A stretch of DNA of 64,000 nt, taken from the NCBI RefSeq assembly GCF_030272615.1, contig NC_081413.1, positions 602,828,709 through 602,892,708 on the forward strand, in the 5' to 3' direction. The DNA comes from Cryptomeria japonica. Lineage: Eukaryota > Streptophyta > Pinopsida > Cupressales > Cupressaceae. Both the position numbers and the translations under genes were made by a program. Below the pieces are notes generated by a model. The model was not told the origin of the DNA. It searched no databases and was given only the letters and a program-made list of their open reading frames with translations. This document shows, piece by piece, positions 1-11,419 of the stretch. Within the stretch, counting starts at the first letter, position 1, and every line of letters starts with the position of its first letter.

Positions 1-126
1 AGTATTGAGTGAGTTGGAAGGTCTAGTAGACAGGTTTTCAGTTAGAATAGTGCTTATCAGCAGTAACGTGTGAAGATTCATCGTGCAGATCTTACGGATT
101 GATTTTGGTGATTGGTTATGTGTTCG
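1..126 (+). mobile_element. Left piece of an outer Copia-type LTR, split by Copia-1
   Basis: This stretch joins 19183-19909 when Copia-1 is removed. The joined piece reads as the 3' part of a plus-strand Copia LTR. The LTR start lies left of the window, and no reading frame is present. The assignment rests on the target duplication of Copia-1 (gttcg at 122-126, gtttg at 19183-19187) and on LTR motifs seen only in the right piece. Confidence 0.55.
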
Positions 127-1222
127 TGATAGACTTCTAAAGCATTGAGAGGGGGGGTAAAAATGATTAAACAGTTTACTTAAGACTTTGCATGCAATCC
201 AAAGTGATATAAAAGCATTCACAACAAGTAAAACATTCACCATAACACGTGTTTATATGTGGAAAACCCAAATGGGAAAAACCACGGTGAGATGGGACTC
301 ACAAGTTAACTATATATAGAAATAGGTAACTGACCGGTTAAGGTCTACAAAGTACTCTGCTAGGAGCAAATCTTGTTAAAGATCCCAAAGCCCTATTAGG
401 AGCTATACCCGGTTAAAGGTAATACCTTGTCAGGAGTAACCTCGGTAGAGGATTTCAAATCCAAACTAATGGATCACCTGGTTAGAGGATTTATACAATG
501 AAGCTTCTTAGAGCTTACCCGGTTAGGAGATTTAACGATTGTAGTGATTAGAAAATAACAGGTGGTATGATCTAGGAAGAGCACATCTTGCTTGTATAGA
601 TCCTTTTCTGCTCACTCAATACTGCATCACCGACATACTCTACAACTCCTTCAATAAATCGCATCAACTCTAACTCATAACATCACTTGTATCTTGCATT
701 ACAAAATAACTTATCACAATGTCTTTTTATAGATATTAGATTTCACATTGTCTCAACAACCTCATCATAATTTCCTAGGCATAGTGTATCTGGACAATCT
801 TTCATAGCTCATCACAAATCACCACCAAAAATGTCGGTTAGAGATATCACGACTGGTGATTACTCATCACACAATCAATGAAACTGGTTGGAACACCGAT
901 ACCAGTTAAGTGTTAACCGCTTCCAACTCACAGACCGATTGTCCTCCATTCACTTCCTTGCCTTTATTCATTGTATCTCAAAATGAGTGTCAGTGGAATT
1001 GACCAAAATCAATTGTCTTTCCTACAAATACTGGTTGTCTACATATATCGGTTAGACTTCTCTATACATATGATACCGGTTTTCAATACAAAGACTTAGG
1101 AGTAGTACCGGTTTGACTTAACTAATATGATTATGATAATATGAACATATGTGTGTGTGAATATGTGCCATCAATGATATCACAAAAATTCATCCATTAC
1201 AAAACTCATCATCAAGCCAACA
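127..1222 (-). repeat. 3' LTR of Copia-1
   Basis: The LTR runs from TGATAGACTT to AAGCCAACA on the plus strand. On the minus strand a TATA-like box lies at 721-733. The transcribed leader part holds a degenerate run of CGGTTAGAGGATTT-like units (330-545) and the hairpin-like core near 258-300 that recurs in the other Copia LTRs here. It aligns over its whole length with 16918-19182 apart from the insertion there. Confidence 0.9.
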
Positions 1223-1243
1223 ATCTCCCCCTTTGGCATTGAT
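1223..1243 (-). promoter_or_regulatory. Polypurine tract of Copia-1
   Basis: Read on the minus strand, AATGCCAAAGGGGGAGAT directly precedes the LTR start TGTTGG. It primes plus-strand DNA synthesis. The same tract occurs in Copia-2 at 57565-57585. Confidence 0.85.
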
Positions 1244-1449
1244 GGCAACACTTAGAAAAATTTCACACCTACGTGTGCTTACAAAAATGTACACACTCCC
1301 CCTTAACAGTACATACAAAATTTTCACATGACATACATATTTATACTCCCCCTTTGACAACAATGTCAAATTGAAAAGTAAAATACATACATATTACATC
1401 AAAATTTGCATCAAAAATTGCATATACATAAATATAAGAGTTTTTCAAG

Positions 1450-2848
1450 GTGGGTTCACTACAATTCTTAAGAAAATATCACTTAAATGAATCTTCATCT
1501 ATGCAAAATCATTATCCCATGTTTCTAACAATGTTTCAGTGATCTCAATAGTTGTCATAATTTGTGTAGCAAATTCTTCCATTGCATCCACTGTGCGCAT
1601 CTCTGGGGTAGCCAAAACCACTTCTAAATCCTTGTATGCCCTCTATAGGATTTCAACTTTTGGAACCAACTGGTTCTTTAGTTCTTTCAAGGATCTAATT
1701 TGCTTAACCTATTCAAAATCATAAACATCTAACAGATGTTGCAAAGCATTAACTGATTTACCAAAGTCTAAAGCCGAATCTTGTACTAATATATAAGCAT
1801 TACTTATCCTCTCTAGTTCCTTTATGTATCTTCTCGCCTCTTCTTCAAATCAAAATAGAAAAATAAAACTTTAGATGTATTGGCCAAAATTTTGCCTCTA
1901 GTTTCAATAATAGTTCTCAAAAGATATTTATTCATCATATATCCTTAATCTCATGCTCATCTTCTTTTGAAACTCATTAAAATATTTGTTCATGGCAACA
2001 GGAAATGTGTTCTTCACAGCCTTAATGCTATTCTTGATTTTGGTTGTAACCGGTATGGCCTTAGACCATTGAATATCACCAATTCCTGGAATGAAATTCT
2101 GAAAGTAGAAAAATAAACCAATCAACAATTGTCCATTTTTAAACTTTTGACTATTTTCCTTCTTAATTGATTTTAAGTTCAGCATCAATTGACTTCTCAT
2201 TGCCTCACGCAAATCATAATCTGCATTCTCTATCATCATCATGTAGGTGGCATGCACAGCACCAGATGGTACATTGTTCATCCTGCTAGAATGGAATATC
2301 CGATAGCCAATAACCATTGTTGTAAATCTGACTCCTGGATCTAAAATGTTATTGACCGATATAACACGACCGTCAGCAGTGGTCTTTGTCAATGCAATAA
2401 CAGTCTCTTTTGAAATTGTCCTCTTTTGGTACTTCACCGGTTTGGCAGAAACCAGTTACTGCATGAATATCCCCCTTTGTGATGGTGTGAGATCTATCAA
2501 GATACATATTCCCACCATGTACATGATTACTTGGATAATCCTAACATGTTTTTCCTCAAAATCTTCAAGAAAATAGGCTGCATTATAAAAACCCTTTTCA
2601 TAAACCCTAATATATTCGGGTTTGATTTTCCCGCTCTTATCACACAGAGATTTAAGTTGAGAATAGATTTCCAGTGATCCTAGATCCTCAATTTAACAAT
2701 CTATATAACTAGTCAAGTCACCTTTGATCAAAACACCTTGCGAAACTTGAGACAATGCATTATAAGATTCTATTTTATCTGATTCCATTGACTCCATAGA
2801 TTCAGCAATAATCATAAGACTCTCTGCTAGTGTAGATGATGATGTCAT
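1450..2848 (-). pseudogene. Copia-1 ORF2, unknown protein (decayed)
   Basis: A start codon at 2848 opens a frame kept to 1928 (307 codons) with only two internal TAA codons. Coding-like residues continue in another frame to about 1450 with further stops. The protein has no motif I recognise. It is rich in Lys and Ile, with a Met- and Tyr-rich stretch around 2230-2290 and hydrophobic phenylalanine-rich residues around 2080-2130. It lies between gag and the 3' LTR, where autonomous Copia elements carry pol. By eye it shows a faint resemblance to the Gypsy-3 LTR ORF (46880-50506), which I cannot prove. It may be a captured host sequence or an element-specific protein. Confidence 0.5.
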
Positions 2849-3225
2849 TCTAGATAATCTTGATTTGAGAGAGAAATTAACAAAAATACCTTATTCCCTT
2901 CGTGTTGGTAGAGTTTTTGGTTGTTCTCTTGTATGCACACCTGTTTTGCCTTTCCTTAGCTTCAAATCCGATTCAACTTCTTAATTCGTAGCACAAATAT
3001 GCTCTTAATCTGCTAACAATGCTCTGTTTCGCTCTGCAAGTGCTCAAAATGCTTCTTCGAATGCAATTAGGTTAAAAATATCTTAGTAAAACTTCCTTTT
3101 ATTAACTTACCCACTACATTAATTACACTACTGATAAGGTAACAAACCCTAATTACCACTTAACAAACTCGCCTATACTACTAGGTATATAACCGGTTGG
3201 TAATCCTTAGAAAACCAATAGATAA

Positions 3226-4616
3226 TGATGCCCTGCAAAACGGACAAGGTTAGTCTAAGAGAAACAACACAAAACACACAAGAAAATTGTTAATGTTATT
3301 CAATCAAAGACTAATCTAAACAGGCATATCAAGAGAGACACTAAAATCATGCTAATATATCTAACTAGTGAAACAAAGATAATGAGACATCTCCAAATGC
3401 CTCTTAGCATGTTCTTAGCTCCTTCTCCCTTGTTCCTCTCCTCTCCAAGTTCCAAAATAGTGTAGCTCTCAACAGCTTTTTGCACTATGGATGCTTATGG
3501 AGGATTGAGATTGAACTATTGCTCTAAATGTAAATAAAGAAGCAAATATTAAGTTATTGATACTAAAATGATTGATTTTATCCAAAATGACAAGATATTA
3601 GTTAATTATGCTAAAATGCTCTCTTAAAATGCCTATAGCTTAAATGCATACAAATTTTTAGGATCTGGATTATGAAGGAATGAAGCTCTATTTATAGGAA
3701 AAATGGAGCAATGGATGGTTGAGATTGAGTAATCTCAACAAGGGTCAGGATTGAATGATTTCAAATCCATGTGAGGGCTTTCAACCCAATCCCAGGATGA
3801 CAAGTGTCAATGTGAGATAGGTTGAGAGGGGAGGGAATAAGCATTAAATGTTCGATATGACTTTGGAAGTTAAAGTCAAGGTTAGTTGAATGAATAAACT
3901 CTTTATTCAAAGAATAAAGCTTTTATCCAATGGATAAATTCTTGTGCAAATGTGAAAAGGATGAATATGGTCAAAACAATAAATATTTGGGGGGACAAGT
4001 TTGAAATAACCATAAATGGTTATGTAAGAGCCATAAATGGTCATGTAAGAGCCATTAGTGGTCTTGGAAGACTTTGTTGGTTAATTTGTTGAACACACAA
4101 AGCATTAAATGCTTTTCAAAGACTTTGGAGTCTTTGAGAAGTGACTTCATTTTGCTTAGGAATGTGACAATAATTAAGGGATGGATTAGGCTAATTAGGA
4201 AGGGGTTAGAAGAATCTAGAAGGGGATTAGATTTTTGCAAGTGGATTTGGTGGGTGAGGGAAAATAGGATTTTATTAAAAATAAAAATTCATTTATTTCA
4301 ATAAATGTGTGCAAGTTGCATTTGTAGGAAAATGCAAGTGGGGTGGGGATAATGATTTAAATAAATGTTTTATTTAATTTATTTAAAAGAGGAAAAAGGG
4401 ATTTTAATTAAATAAATAGATTTTATTTATTTAATTGATTTGAATTTGATTTAATTAATTAATTAAAATAAATTGAATAATTTATTTAATTAATAGAAGA
4501 ATGTTTGGAGATGAATTAATTAAATATTTATTTAATTAACTGATGACTAGTGGATTTTTAATCAAATAAATAGCGAATATTTATTTAATTAAGCTGGACA
4601 GATTTGTGTGACTACA
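3226..4616 (-). repeat. 3' LTR of Gypsy-1
   Basis: It runs from TGATGCCC to GACTACA on the plus strand. A minus-strand TATA box (CCTATAAATAGAGC) lies at about 3685-3698. The outer third (4260-4600) is made of very AT-rich TTTATTTAATTAA-type sequence. Confidence 0.92.
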
Positions 4617-4630
4617 TTTGCCCCTCTTTG
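4617..4630 (-). promoter_or_regulatory. Polypurine tract of Gypsy-1
   Basis: The minus strand reads CAAAGAGGGGCAAA immediately before the 3' LTR. Gypsy-2 has nearly the same tract at 26117-26131. Confidence 0.85.
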
Positions 4631-4683
4631 AGACGGTACGGTTTATCGCGTCGTTTCAAAGAAAGAAAAATAGGTGTGAAGAA

Positions 4684-4747
4684 ATGCCCCATAAAATGTA
4701 AATTTAATGGGTGGTATGCCCCATAAAATGTAAATTTAATGGGTGGT
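4684..4747. repeat. 32-bp direct repeat, two copies
   Basis: A 32-bp unit beginning atgccccataaaatg occurs twice in tandem at 4684-4715 and 4716-4747, just inside the polypurine tract. Confidence 0.9.
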
Positions 4748-4755
4748 ATGGCCCC

Positions 4756-4800
4756 TCGAGAGATGGGTCGAAAATTTCAAAAAATCGGCCGATCTCTCGA
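4756..4800. other. Inverted repeat (hairpin) upstream of the antisense PMD gene
   Basis: TCGAGAGAT at 4756-4764 pairs perfectly with ATCTCTCGA at 4792-4800, with partial pairing further in. Gypsy-2 has a different but equally paired stem at the corresponding place (26248-26346). Confidence 0.7.
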
Positions 4801-4956
4801 AAAAGAATGAAAATTGGCAGGGTGGTAGAAGAGAAGGAGTTAGCTTTACGGGTGAAAAATAGAAGAAATTGGGGGGATAATGGAGAAATGGGGGGCTCAG
4901 GAAGTTCACGGGGACCACGGCGATGAGCGGGGGGAAGTTATGGTGACAGCGAAGGG

Positions 4957-4963
4957 TATAAAT
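4957..4963 (+). promoter_or_regulatory. TATA box for the antisense PMD gene of Gypsy-1
   Basis: TATAAAT within a GC-rich setting (gaagggtataaatgggg) lies about 100 bp before the first codon at 5061. Gypsy-2 has a TATA-like box at nearly the same distance from its PMD start, which supports a real promoter pointing against the element. Confidence 0.55.
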
Positions 4964-5060
4964 GGGGTGAAAGAGGTGAAAACAAGATCATTTATGACCG
5001 CGACCATTTGGAAATCAGAGCTCTGATAGGGACATTTTGGAGGAGCGACCAGTAGTCAGG

Positions 5061-7047
5061 ATGCCGATACCGATCACCGAGCACAGATTTGAGCGAGTTC
5101 GATGGTTCCAGCACCTAGACAACTACGGACCAGCGGTACGCAAATTCAAAATTTTAATTTTTATGCATTTTTGATAGGTTTTGAGCTGAGTCCAAGTCAA
5201 GTCGGAGCAAGAGCGCTGGAACTATAGTTTTGGCACTTTTGCTCCATAAACTAGCGCTAGTGCACCGCAATGGCGCTATTGCCCCATTTTTGAGCGCTTT
5301 TGTTTTGTTGTTGCGCTATTGTATGCAAGTTTAAGCGCTATTGATGAATAAGCACTATGGAGGGTTTGATTGAGCGCTATTGTTTTTAAATAGTGCTACT
5401 ATGTAGTTGTTTGAGTGCATTTGCAGTTTGAGCGCTATGGGATAGCTAATTGAGCACTTTTGCTAGGGTTGTAGTGCTATTGTTTTGAAACTAGCGCTTT
5501 TGTTGGTATAACAGCACTTTTGTCTTAGGATAAAGAGATGCCCCAGTGTGAATGAAGAAAATCTCCCGATGCCAATGATTGATGGATGGCGAGGTGAAGT
5601 GGGAGTTGTTTTGAACCATAGCAGCCTGATGAGACTTAGGTCATTTGTTAGGATAAAATGCCCGTTGAAGTCTAGGTGGCCATGATTGCTTACCTATTGA
5701 AACCCGAAGATACTTGATCAAAATATTTGTTGATAGTCTAGGTTTAAACTTAAGAAAGTTTGAAAACAAAACAACTGATGGTGATTGATGAATGTCCATG
5801 TGCAGGAGGAGCTACGTGTATTGCAGTTACGTGAGCGACATCCTGCGACACAGGGGTTGCGAGATTGATTGACACAAGTGGAGATAGACTGTATTGCCGC
5901 GACGGATCTATATGAGGTGATGCACATGCTCGTGATTCAGATGAATCGTGGTTTGATCATAGCACTAGCAGAACGGTGGCACAGCGAGACGTGCACCTTC
6001 CATTTGGCATAGAGGGAGATGATAGTGACCCTAGAGGATGTGTGGCGCATCCTACGGATTCCGATTCGAGAGGAGCTGGTCACATATGATAGATCCTAGG
6101 GAACTCTTGCAGTGCAGAGGTTTTTTGATGAGGATGTGTTTATTGATGATGGCTCCATTGCCTGGGAGGATATAGTTGCTTTATATGAGCCTCTACCAAC
6201 AGTTTTGTCAGGTATTGTGGGAGGACTTTTTTGTCCAGACAAGCGATCACATGGTTTGGTCGTCGGATGGGGACAGGTTATTGAGATGATGATGACTGAG
6301 GGGACCCGATTTGCGTGGGGGTCGTGCGTGCTAGCGCACATGTACCAGGAGCTCCATGAGGTGGTTTACCAGGGCAGGGGTTCCTTAGCAGTGGGCATGA
6401 CGCTGCTACATATTTGGGCCTGGGAGCATCTACCAGTGACTCGACCGGTGAGTTTGAGATTCCAGGCAGTAGATCAGTCGTACATGTTCATGTATAGCGG
6501 CATGATGAGTCAGCCCCACCTGGGGAAGTTAGAGTGGTGGCGACGGGCATTAGATGATCTGGATGCAGTTATATGGCGGCCATACTTGGAGTGTGAGCCA
6601 TGGGATGACGATGCAGAGGCACTGCCTTACGTTTTTATGACCCGATTCCTCATTGGGAGGACCGCATACCATGTGGAAAGATTGGCAGAGCTGCAGGAGA
6701 GAGTGCAGGTTGGAGTAGGAGCACAGGGGCCTACGGGGGAGGTGATGAGGGAGATGCGATGAGCACAGGCGGAGATAGACTACTGGCAGGGTTTATATGA
6801 GCAGGTGGTGCCAGTTAGTCAGCGAGCTCTTAGCTATTCACAGATGTGGCAGGCCAGATCAGAGTGATCGCAGAGGGTGCAGAGCAGTGGGGGTGTGATG
6901 GGTCCGCTGCGGAGGGAGAGATCAGGGGATGCAGGAGTGAGTGGTGGTTCGATGAGGCCTCCACGGAGAGATGGATCAGGTGGTGCAGGCACTAGTGGTG
7001 GAGAAGGTGGAGGTGTTGGGACAGCATCTGGCCAGAGTGGCATTTGA
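5061..7047 (+). pseudogene. Antisense plant mobile domain (PMD) gene of Gypsy-1, two exons
   Basis: Exon 1 (5061-5135) has exactly 25 codons starting MPIPITEHRF and ends at a GT donor. A 670-bp intron ends with gtgcag, and exon 2 runs from 5806 to 7047 in the same phase. Exon 2 shows PMD features (the MAIN/MAIL1-like family): a conserved AERWHSETCTFHL stretch, RFAWGSCVLAHMYQELHEVV around 6307-6366, and the WAWEHLPVTRP motif around 6418-6450. The tail is rich in Gly, Ser and Arg. TGA or TAG codons near 5863, 6012, 6097, 6760 and 6865 break it, but there is no frameshift. PMD proteins are plant-specific and also occur in transposable elements. Their role in elements is unknown to me. It lies antisense to pol, between integrase and the 3' LTR. 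Confidence 0.8.
5170..5530. repeat. GCGCT-rich degenerate repeat in the PMD intron
   Basis: About 16 copies of an AGCGCTATTG-like word (with gcactttt and gtgctat variants) are spaced 15-40 bp apart. They lie wholly inside the PMD intron. Similar words fill the Gypsy-2 PMD intron and 54590-54920. Confidence 0.75.
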
Positions 7048-9595
7048 GAGAGCATTTTTGCATGCATATATGTATTGTATGATTGTTTTTATTCTTTGGA
7101 CTGTATCTTGGATGGCTCTTGGTAGTCGATTTTGTAGACTTCATTGTACTCTGATATATGAGATGAGATATATGAGGAGATCCCATATTTTGATGATATG
7201 CATTTGATTTATATGGATGTTTATGCAGGATGATGAGTGATTGCTTAGATGGATGTGTGTATATGTATGCATTTGATGAGATGTTTCTTATATGCATGTT
7301 TTGATGATGATACTGACATATGAATGCAAGTTTATATATATATGATTTGTTTGATTTTTGATGTAATGCTTTATGTATGTAATGCCATGATGATGATGAT
7401 GCATGCTTGTGATTATTTATGAACAGGTTTTGGTGTTTCCTATTGCAATATAATGATGAGATGATTTATGCAATGATGTGAATGTAATGGTTGAATGAAT
7501 GATTTTATGTATGGATATGCATCTATATGTTTTTAGATGAATGTAATATGGATAAAAAAAATGTAAAATACAAATGTTTATATGATAATGTCTAAACGAA
7601 TGCATATGTATAATGTATATATATAATGGTATGAACCAATATTTGGAAACAAATGGATTTATGATTCTAAACATTTAAATATGATTTAAGTAAGAATGAT
7701 AATGTGATGAGAATACAACTCCTGGTTTTTAATAACTGCACCTTAATGCAATTTAAAAAGAGGATAATGAATGCAATGTGAAGGAATCCTAAAATGAGCA
7801 TAATAAGATACTTAGTTAATGGATCAATGAATGCACTTTTTCACTAAATGGATAAATGAATGTATACAACAATAAATGATAAAGGATAATAAAATGATAA
7901 TGGATAACTGACACTAAAGGAATGCATAGTAAATGGCTTAATATAATCAAAGACAATTTAATCCCACGAATGGATCTAATTATTTATGATTGATGCAATG
8001 ATGCAAATGATTTAATGAAAACTAATGTTCAAAATGAACTATATGCAATGTTAAGTTAAAAATGACATGAATGTACTTAATGCAAGATGTAACTAAATGT
8101 GATGATGATATGACCATGAGGAATGCAAGGTTTGTAAGACTTTGCGTGATGCATTGATGATGTATCAGAGTACTCGGTCATGATTGTATCCAAGACCAGT
8201 TTTAATGGTCACTTTCGCATATAAAACCTACATATGAATGAATGAATGGGTGATATGCAACGGAATGCAAGATATAAACAGATGAGATGGAATGACAATC
8301 CATAGTGCTCTATTTTCATCATTGAGCTTTAAAATGTTGGAAGAGAATGCAAGCATCTTGACATAATGATTCAAGATGACCTGAGTATTCCTTTCATGGA
8401 TTTTATATAGCAAGTTAATACAAACGACTTGATATAAGGGTCAAGTCGACCAGAGTATTGCTTGCGGAACAGACAAGGATTATCGCTATTCATGCATGAC
8501 TTGGATCATCCTCCTTGATCTTAGGCTGATCATATCCTGAGACAAGTGCATACCGTACTAAGAGATAAAACCTTTATCCAATTTGGATGAGGAGGAACCA
8601 AAGAATGAGCATTGTACCTGCAAACAAACAGTATATACATAAAGAATAAAGAATAAGGATCCTTGGTAATGGTTCATGCCCATATGGTCGAGGTATACGC
8701 TGTAGTCAGCAAGCCGTAATGATCTATGACTGTATTTGGCATAAGATCACGTAGCTTGGTGAACTTCCCACGTAGACACCATTAGTACATGCCCCAGAAC
8801 TTCATCGGAAATAATGCGCAAACTATGCAAAACAATGCTAAAAGATCCCAATACAGATAAATGAATGATTGTACTCACAAATCAACCAAGTATTTGATAG
8901 CTTAACATAATTTTCTTGTCAAAGAAAACGTCACTTTTGTCTTTGTTTTGGTAAGGAAGGATGCATCCTTGTTGAAGATAGTTTGATTGTTGATGTGGAT
9001 TGTGTGGTCGATTGGTAAATGGTCATTATGTGAGTATTATGTCAATGTTTGTTTTGGTATCTGCATGGATGAGTATGTACAATGTGTTGCCATGTTTTTT
9101 ATTTTCGATGGTTTTTCGTTGTTTTTTGGATTTTGTATTGTTTTTGAATTTTTTGGTTTTTTGTGAAACAGTTTTGAATGTTTTACCCAATGAATCACCA
9201 GTAATGTAGAATCCACTTCCATCAACTAGATTGAGAGGTATTGCCCCCAAGTTTAGACATGACTATGACAAAGTGGGATGCAAGACGCATGAAGTACTTT
9301 CTTTAATTACAGAGCAAATAACAAGCCATGGTTTAGATGGATGGATGTGTGTATGTATGAATGTGATCGCGATGAGCCTGAAAGATACTGGAGCCATTGC
9401 TTTTACGAGTGGCGTCTTTTTGCCAGGTTTTCACCATCGCACTTACCCAAGGTGCCACCGGAGTGGTTGTTCACCGTTTGGATGCATGATTTTTCTTTAC
9501 TTTTTTTGAATGTTTTTGTATTTCTTCAGGACATTTTTACAAATGTTTTTGGTATTTTCTGGTATGCAGGGGAGCCTAATGCTCTGTTCAGCTTA
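7048..9595. other. Gypsy-1 noncoding region between PMD and pol
   Basis: This 2.5-kb stretch is rich in ATGATG, AATGAATG and ATATG words (7060-8300), then mixed sequence, then a T-rich plus strand at about 9090-9180. Short reading frames such as 9000-9209 and 9231-9655 fall in low-complexity sequence or over the untranslated end of pol. I see no gene in it. Confidence 0.6.
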
Positions 9596-10700
9596 GGTAT
9601 AAAACCGTTTGAGGTGCATGCTATTGATTGGATCTGCAAGCGGTTCTCCTTCTGATGTAGCCAACTGATATGCCCCGGACCCGAATACAGTAGTGACAAC
9701 ATATGGGCCCAGCTAGTTTGATTCAAACTTGCCCTGATGTTCTCTGTTTGGTTGATTATGAGGATTCTCTCATAGAACAAGATCACCTACCTCAAATGTG
9801 CGAGGTCTAACTCGGTGATTGTAGCTTCTGCTCATGCGCTGTTGATAGGCTTTGAGGTGATTACATGCAGCTTGTCGCTTCTCATCAAGTAACTCTAAGT
9901 CCTAAAGACGAGATACTCTGTAGGCTTCGTCATCTATTAGATTATGCAAGGAAACCCGTAATGATGGTATCTCAACCTCAACAGGCAAGATAGCTTCTGC
10001 ACCATAGACCAATGAATAAGAAGTTGCACCTGTAGGGGTTCGAATGCTAGTTCGATATGCCCATAGCACTGGATTTAGTTGAACATGCCAATCACGGCTG
10101 GCATCATTGACTGTCTTCTTTAGGATCCTCAATATGTTTTTATTGGATGCTTCGGCCTGACCATTGCCATGTGTGTAGTAGGGAGTGGAAAAGCGGTATT
10201 GGATATGAAATTTCTCACAAAGTTCACGGACTTCCTGATTTTTGAAAGGAAGACCATTATCTGTGATGATGGACATGGGCACACCATACCGGTAGATGAT
10301 GTAGTTGAGGATGAATGAGGTGATCTGCTTGCTGGTGACTTGGGTAAGTGGAACAGCTTCAATCCACTTTGTGAAATATTCGGTGGCGGTAATAATGAAT
10401 TTATGGCCATTAGATGAAGATGGATGAATCTTACCCACAAGGTCAAGGCCCCATTGACAAAAAGGCCATGGTGTTGTGATTGGTTGCAATTCCTGTGCTG
10501 GTGCATGTATCAGGTCGCCATGAACTTGACATTTCTTGCACTTTCTGACAAAGTAGTAGGAATCTTTTTCCATGGATGTCCAATAGTATCCATTACGCAG
10601 GAGTTTCTTGGCTAGTGATAGACCACTTGAGTGAGTTCCGTAAATTCCTTCATGGACTTCTTCCAAAGCCTTTGTTATCTCACCTTGTTCTAGACATCAA
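9596..10700 (-). pseudogene. Gypsy-1 integrase with C-terminal domain
   Basis: Integrase inserts the element's DNA copy into the genome. The zinc-binding HHCC set is visible (EVHEG, GTHSSG, then CKKC near 10530-10640). The catalytic residues are present: Asp in QWGLDLVG, Asp in IITDNGLPF and Glu in NGQAEASNK. The C-terminal domain (RPRTFEVGDLVLREN, then GAYQLATSEGE) ends at a TAA at 9596-9598. A TAG near 9902 and a TGA near 10690 interrupt the frame; Gypsy-2 has Gln and Arg there. The frame is otherwise continuous with RT. Confidence 0.9.
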
Positions 10701-10753
10701 AGGAGAGTACCATCAAGACCGTGTCGGTATAGGGTGTCAGCAATAATGGTATA

Positions 10754-11350
10754 TCAAGCAGTTTGGCGAATGAAGGTTTTACGTTGGTTATTGGATTGGT
10801 TGGGAGGAAGGGTGTGATCACGGAGATAGGTGTAGAACTCATCGTACCATGGGGATTCAGAACCGACAAGGTGACATATCATCTCGGATTTAGGGATATC
10901 ATAAGCGGGGATCCAAAGTTGTTCGACCAAGAACTCGTAGCGTGTTGAATTCTGTGGAAGATCTAGGAGAGATGCAATAGTAGCCATAGCATCAGCAACT
11001 CGATTCTGATCTCTAGGTATCTACTCAAAGGTGATAGTAGTAAATGATGTCTTTAGAGTGTCCACCATTTGCTTATATGGCATGAGTTTATCATCCTTGG
11101 TCTGATATTCATCAGTTGCTTGTCGAATGACCAGTTGTGAGTCGCCATATACTTGCAGTTCTTGTAATTTCCATTGTACGGCTAGCCTGAGTCCTGTGAT
11201 CAAGACCTCATACTCTGCTATGTTGTTGGTGCATGGAAATGTGAGCCTGTAAGACTTTGGGATGCTATCACCTTGAGGTGTGATAAATAGAATGCCTGCC
11301 CCTGAGCCATGCCTAGTGTATGAACCATCAAAGTATAGCTTCCATGGTTG
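10754..11350 (-). pseudogene. Gypsy-1 second (archaeal-type) RNase H, after RT
   Basis: The domain starts KLYFDGSYTRHGSGAG, followed by AEYEVL, YGDSQLV and VADAMA, which supply the Asp-Glu-Asp-Asp set of an active RNase H. A linker of about 80 residues leads to integrase. A second RNase H in this position marks the Tat lineage. TAG at 11021-11023 and TGA at 10754-10756 fall where Gypsy-2 keeps Gln and Arg. Confidence 0.88.
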
Positions 11351-11419
11351 TGTTGTTGTGATCATGAATATCTCTTCATCTAGAAAATTGGAAATGAGAG
11401 GATGATCACCTATGAGAGG

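Noticed and set aside
1539-1724. Plus-strand frame near the left end
   Set aside because: The opposite strand continues the Copia-1 ORF2 coding remnant, which explains it.
9000-9655. Plus-strand reading frames after Gypsy-1 pol
   Set aside because: They lie in T-rich sequence and over the antisense of the integrase C-terminal domain, and have no recognisable protein features.
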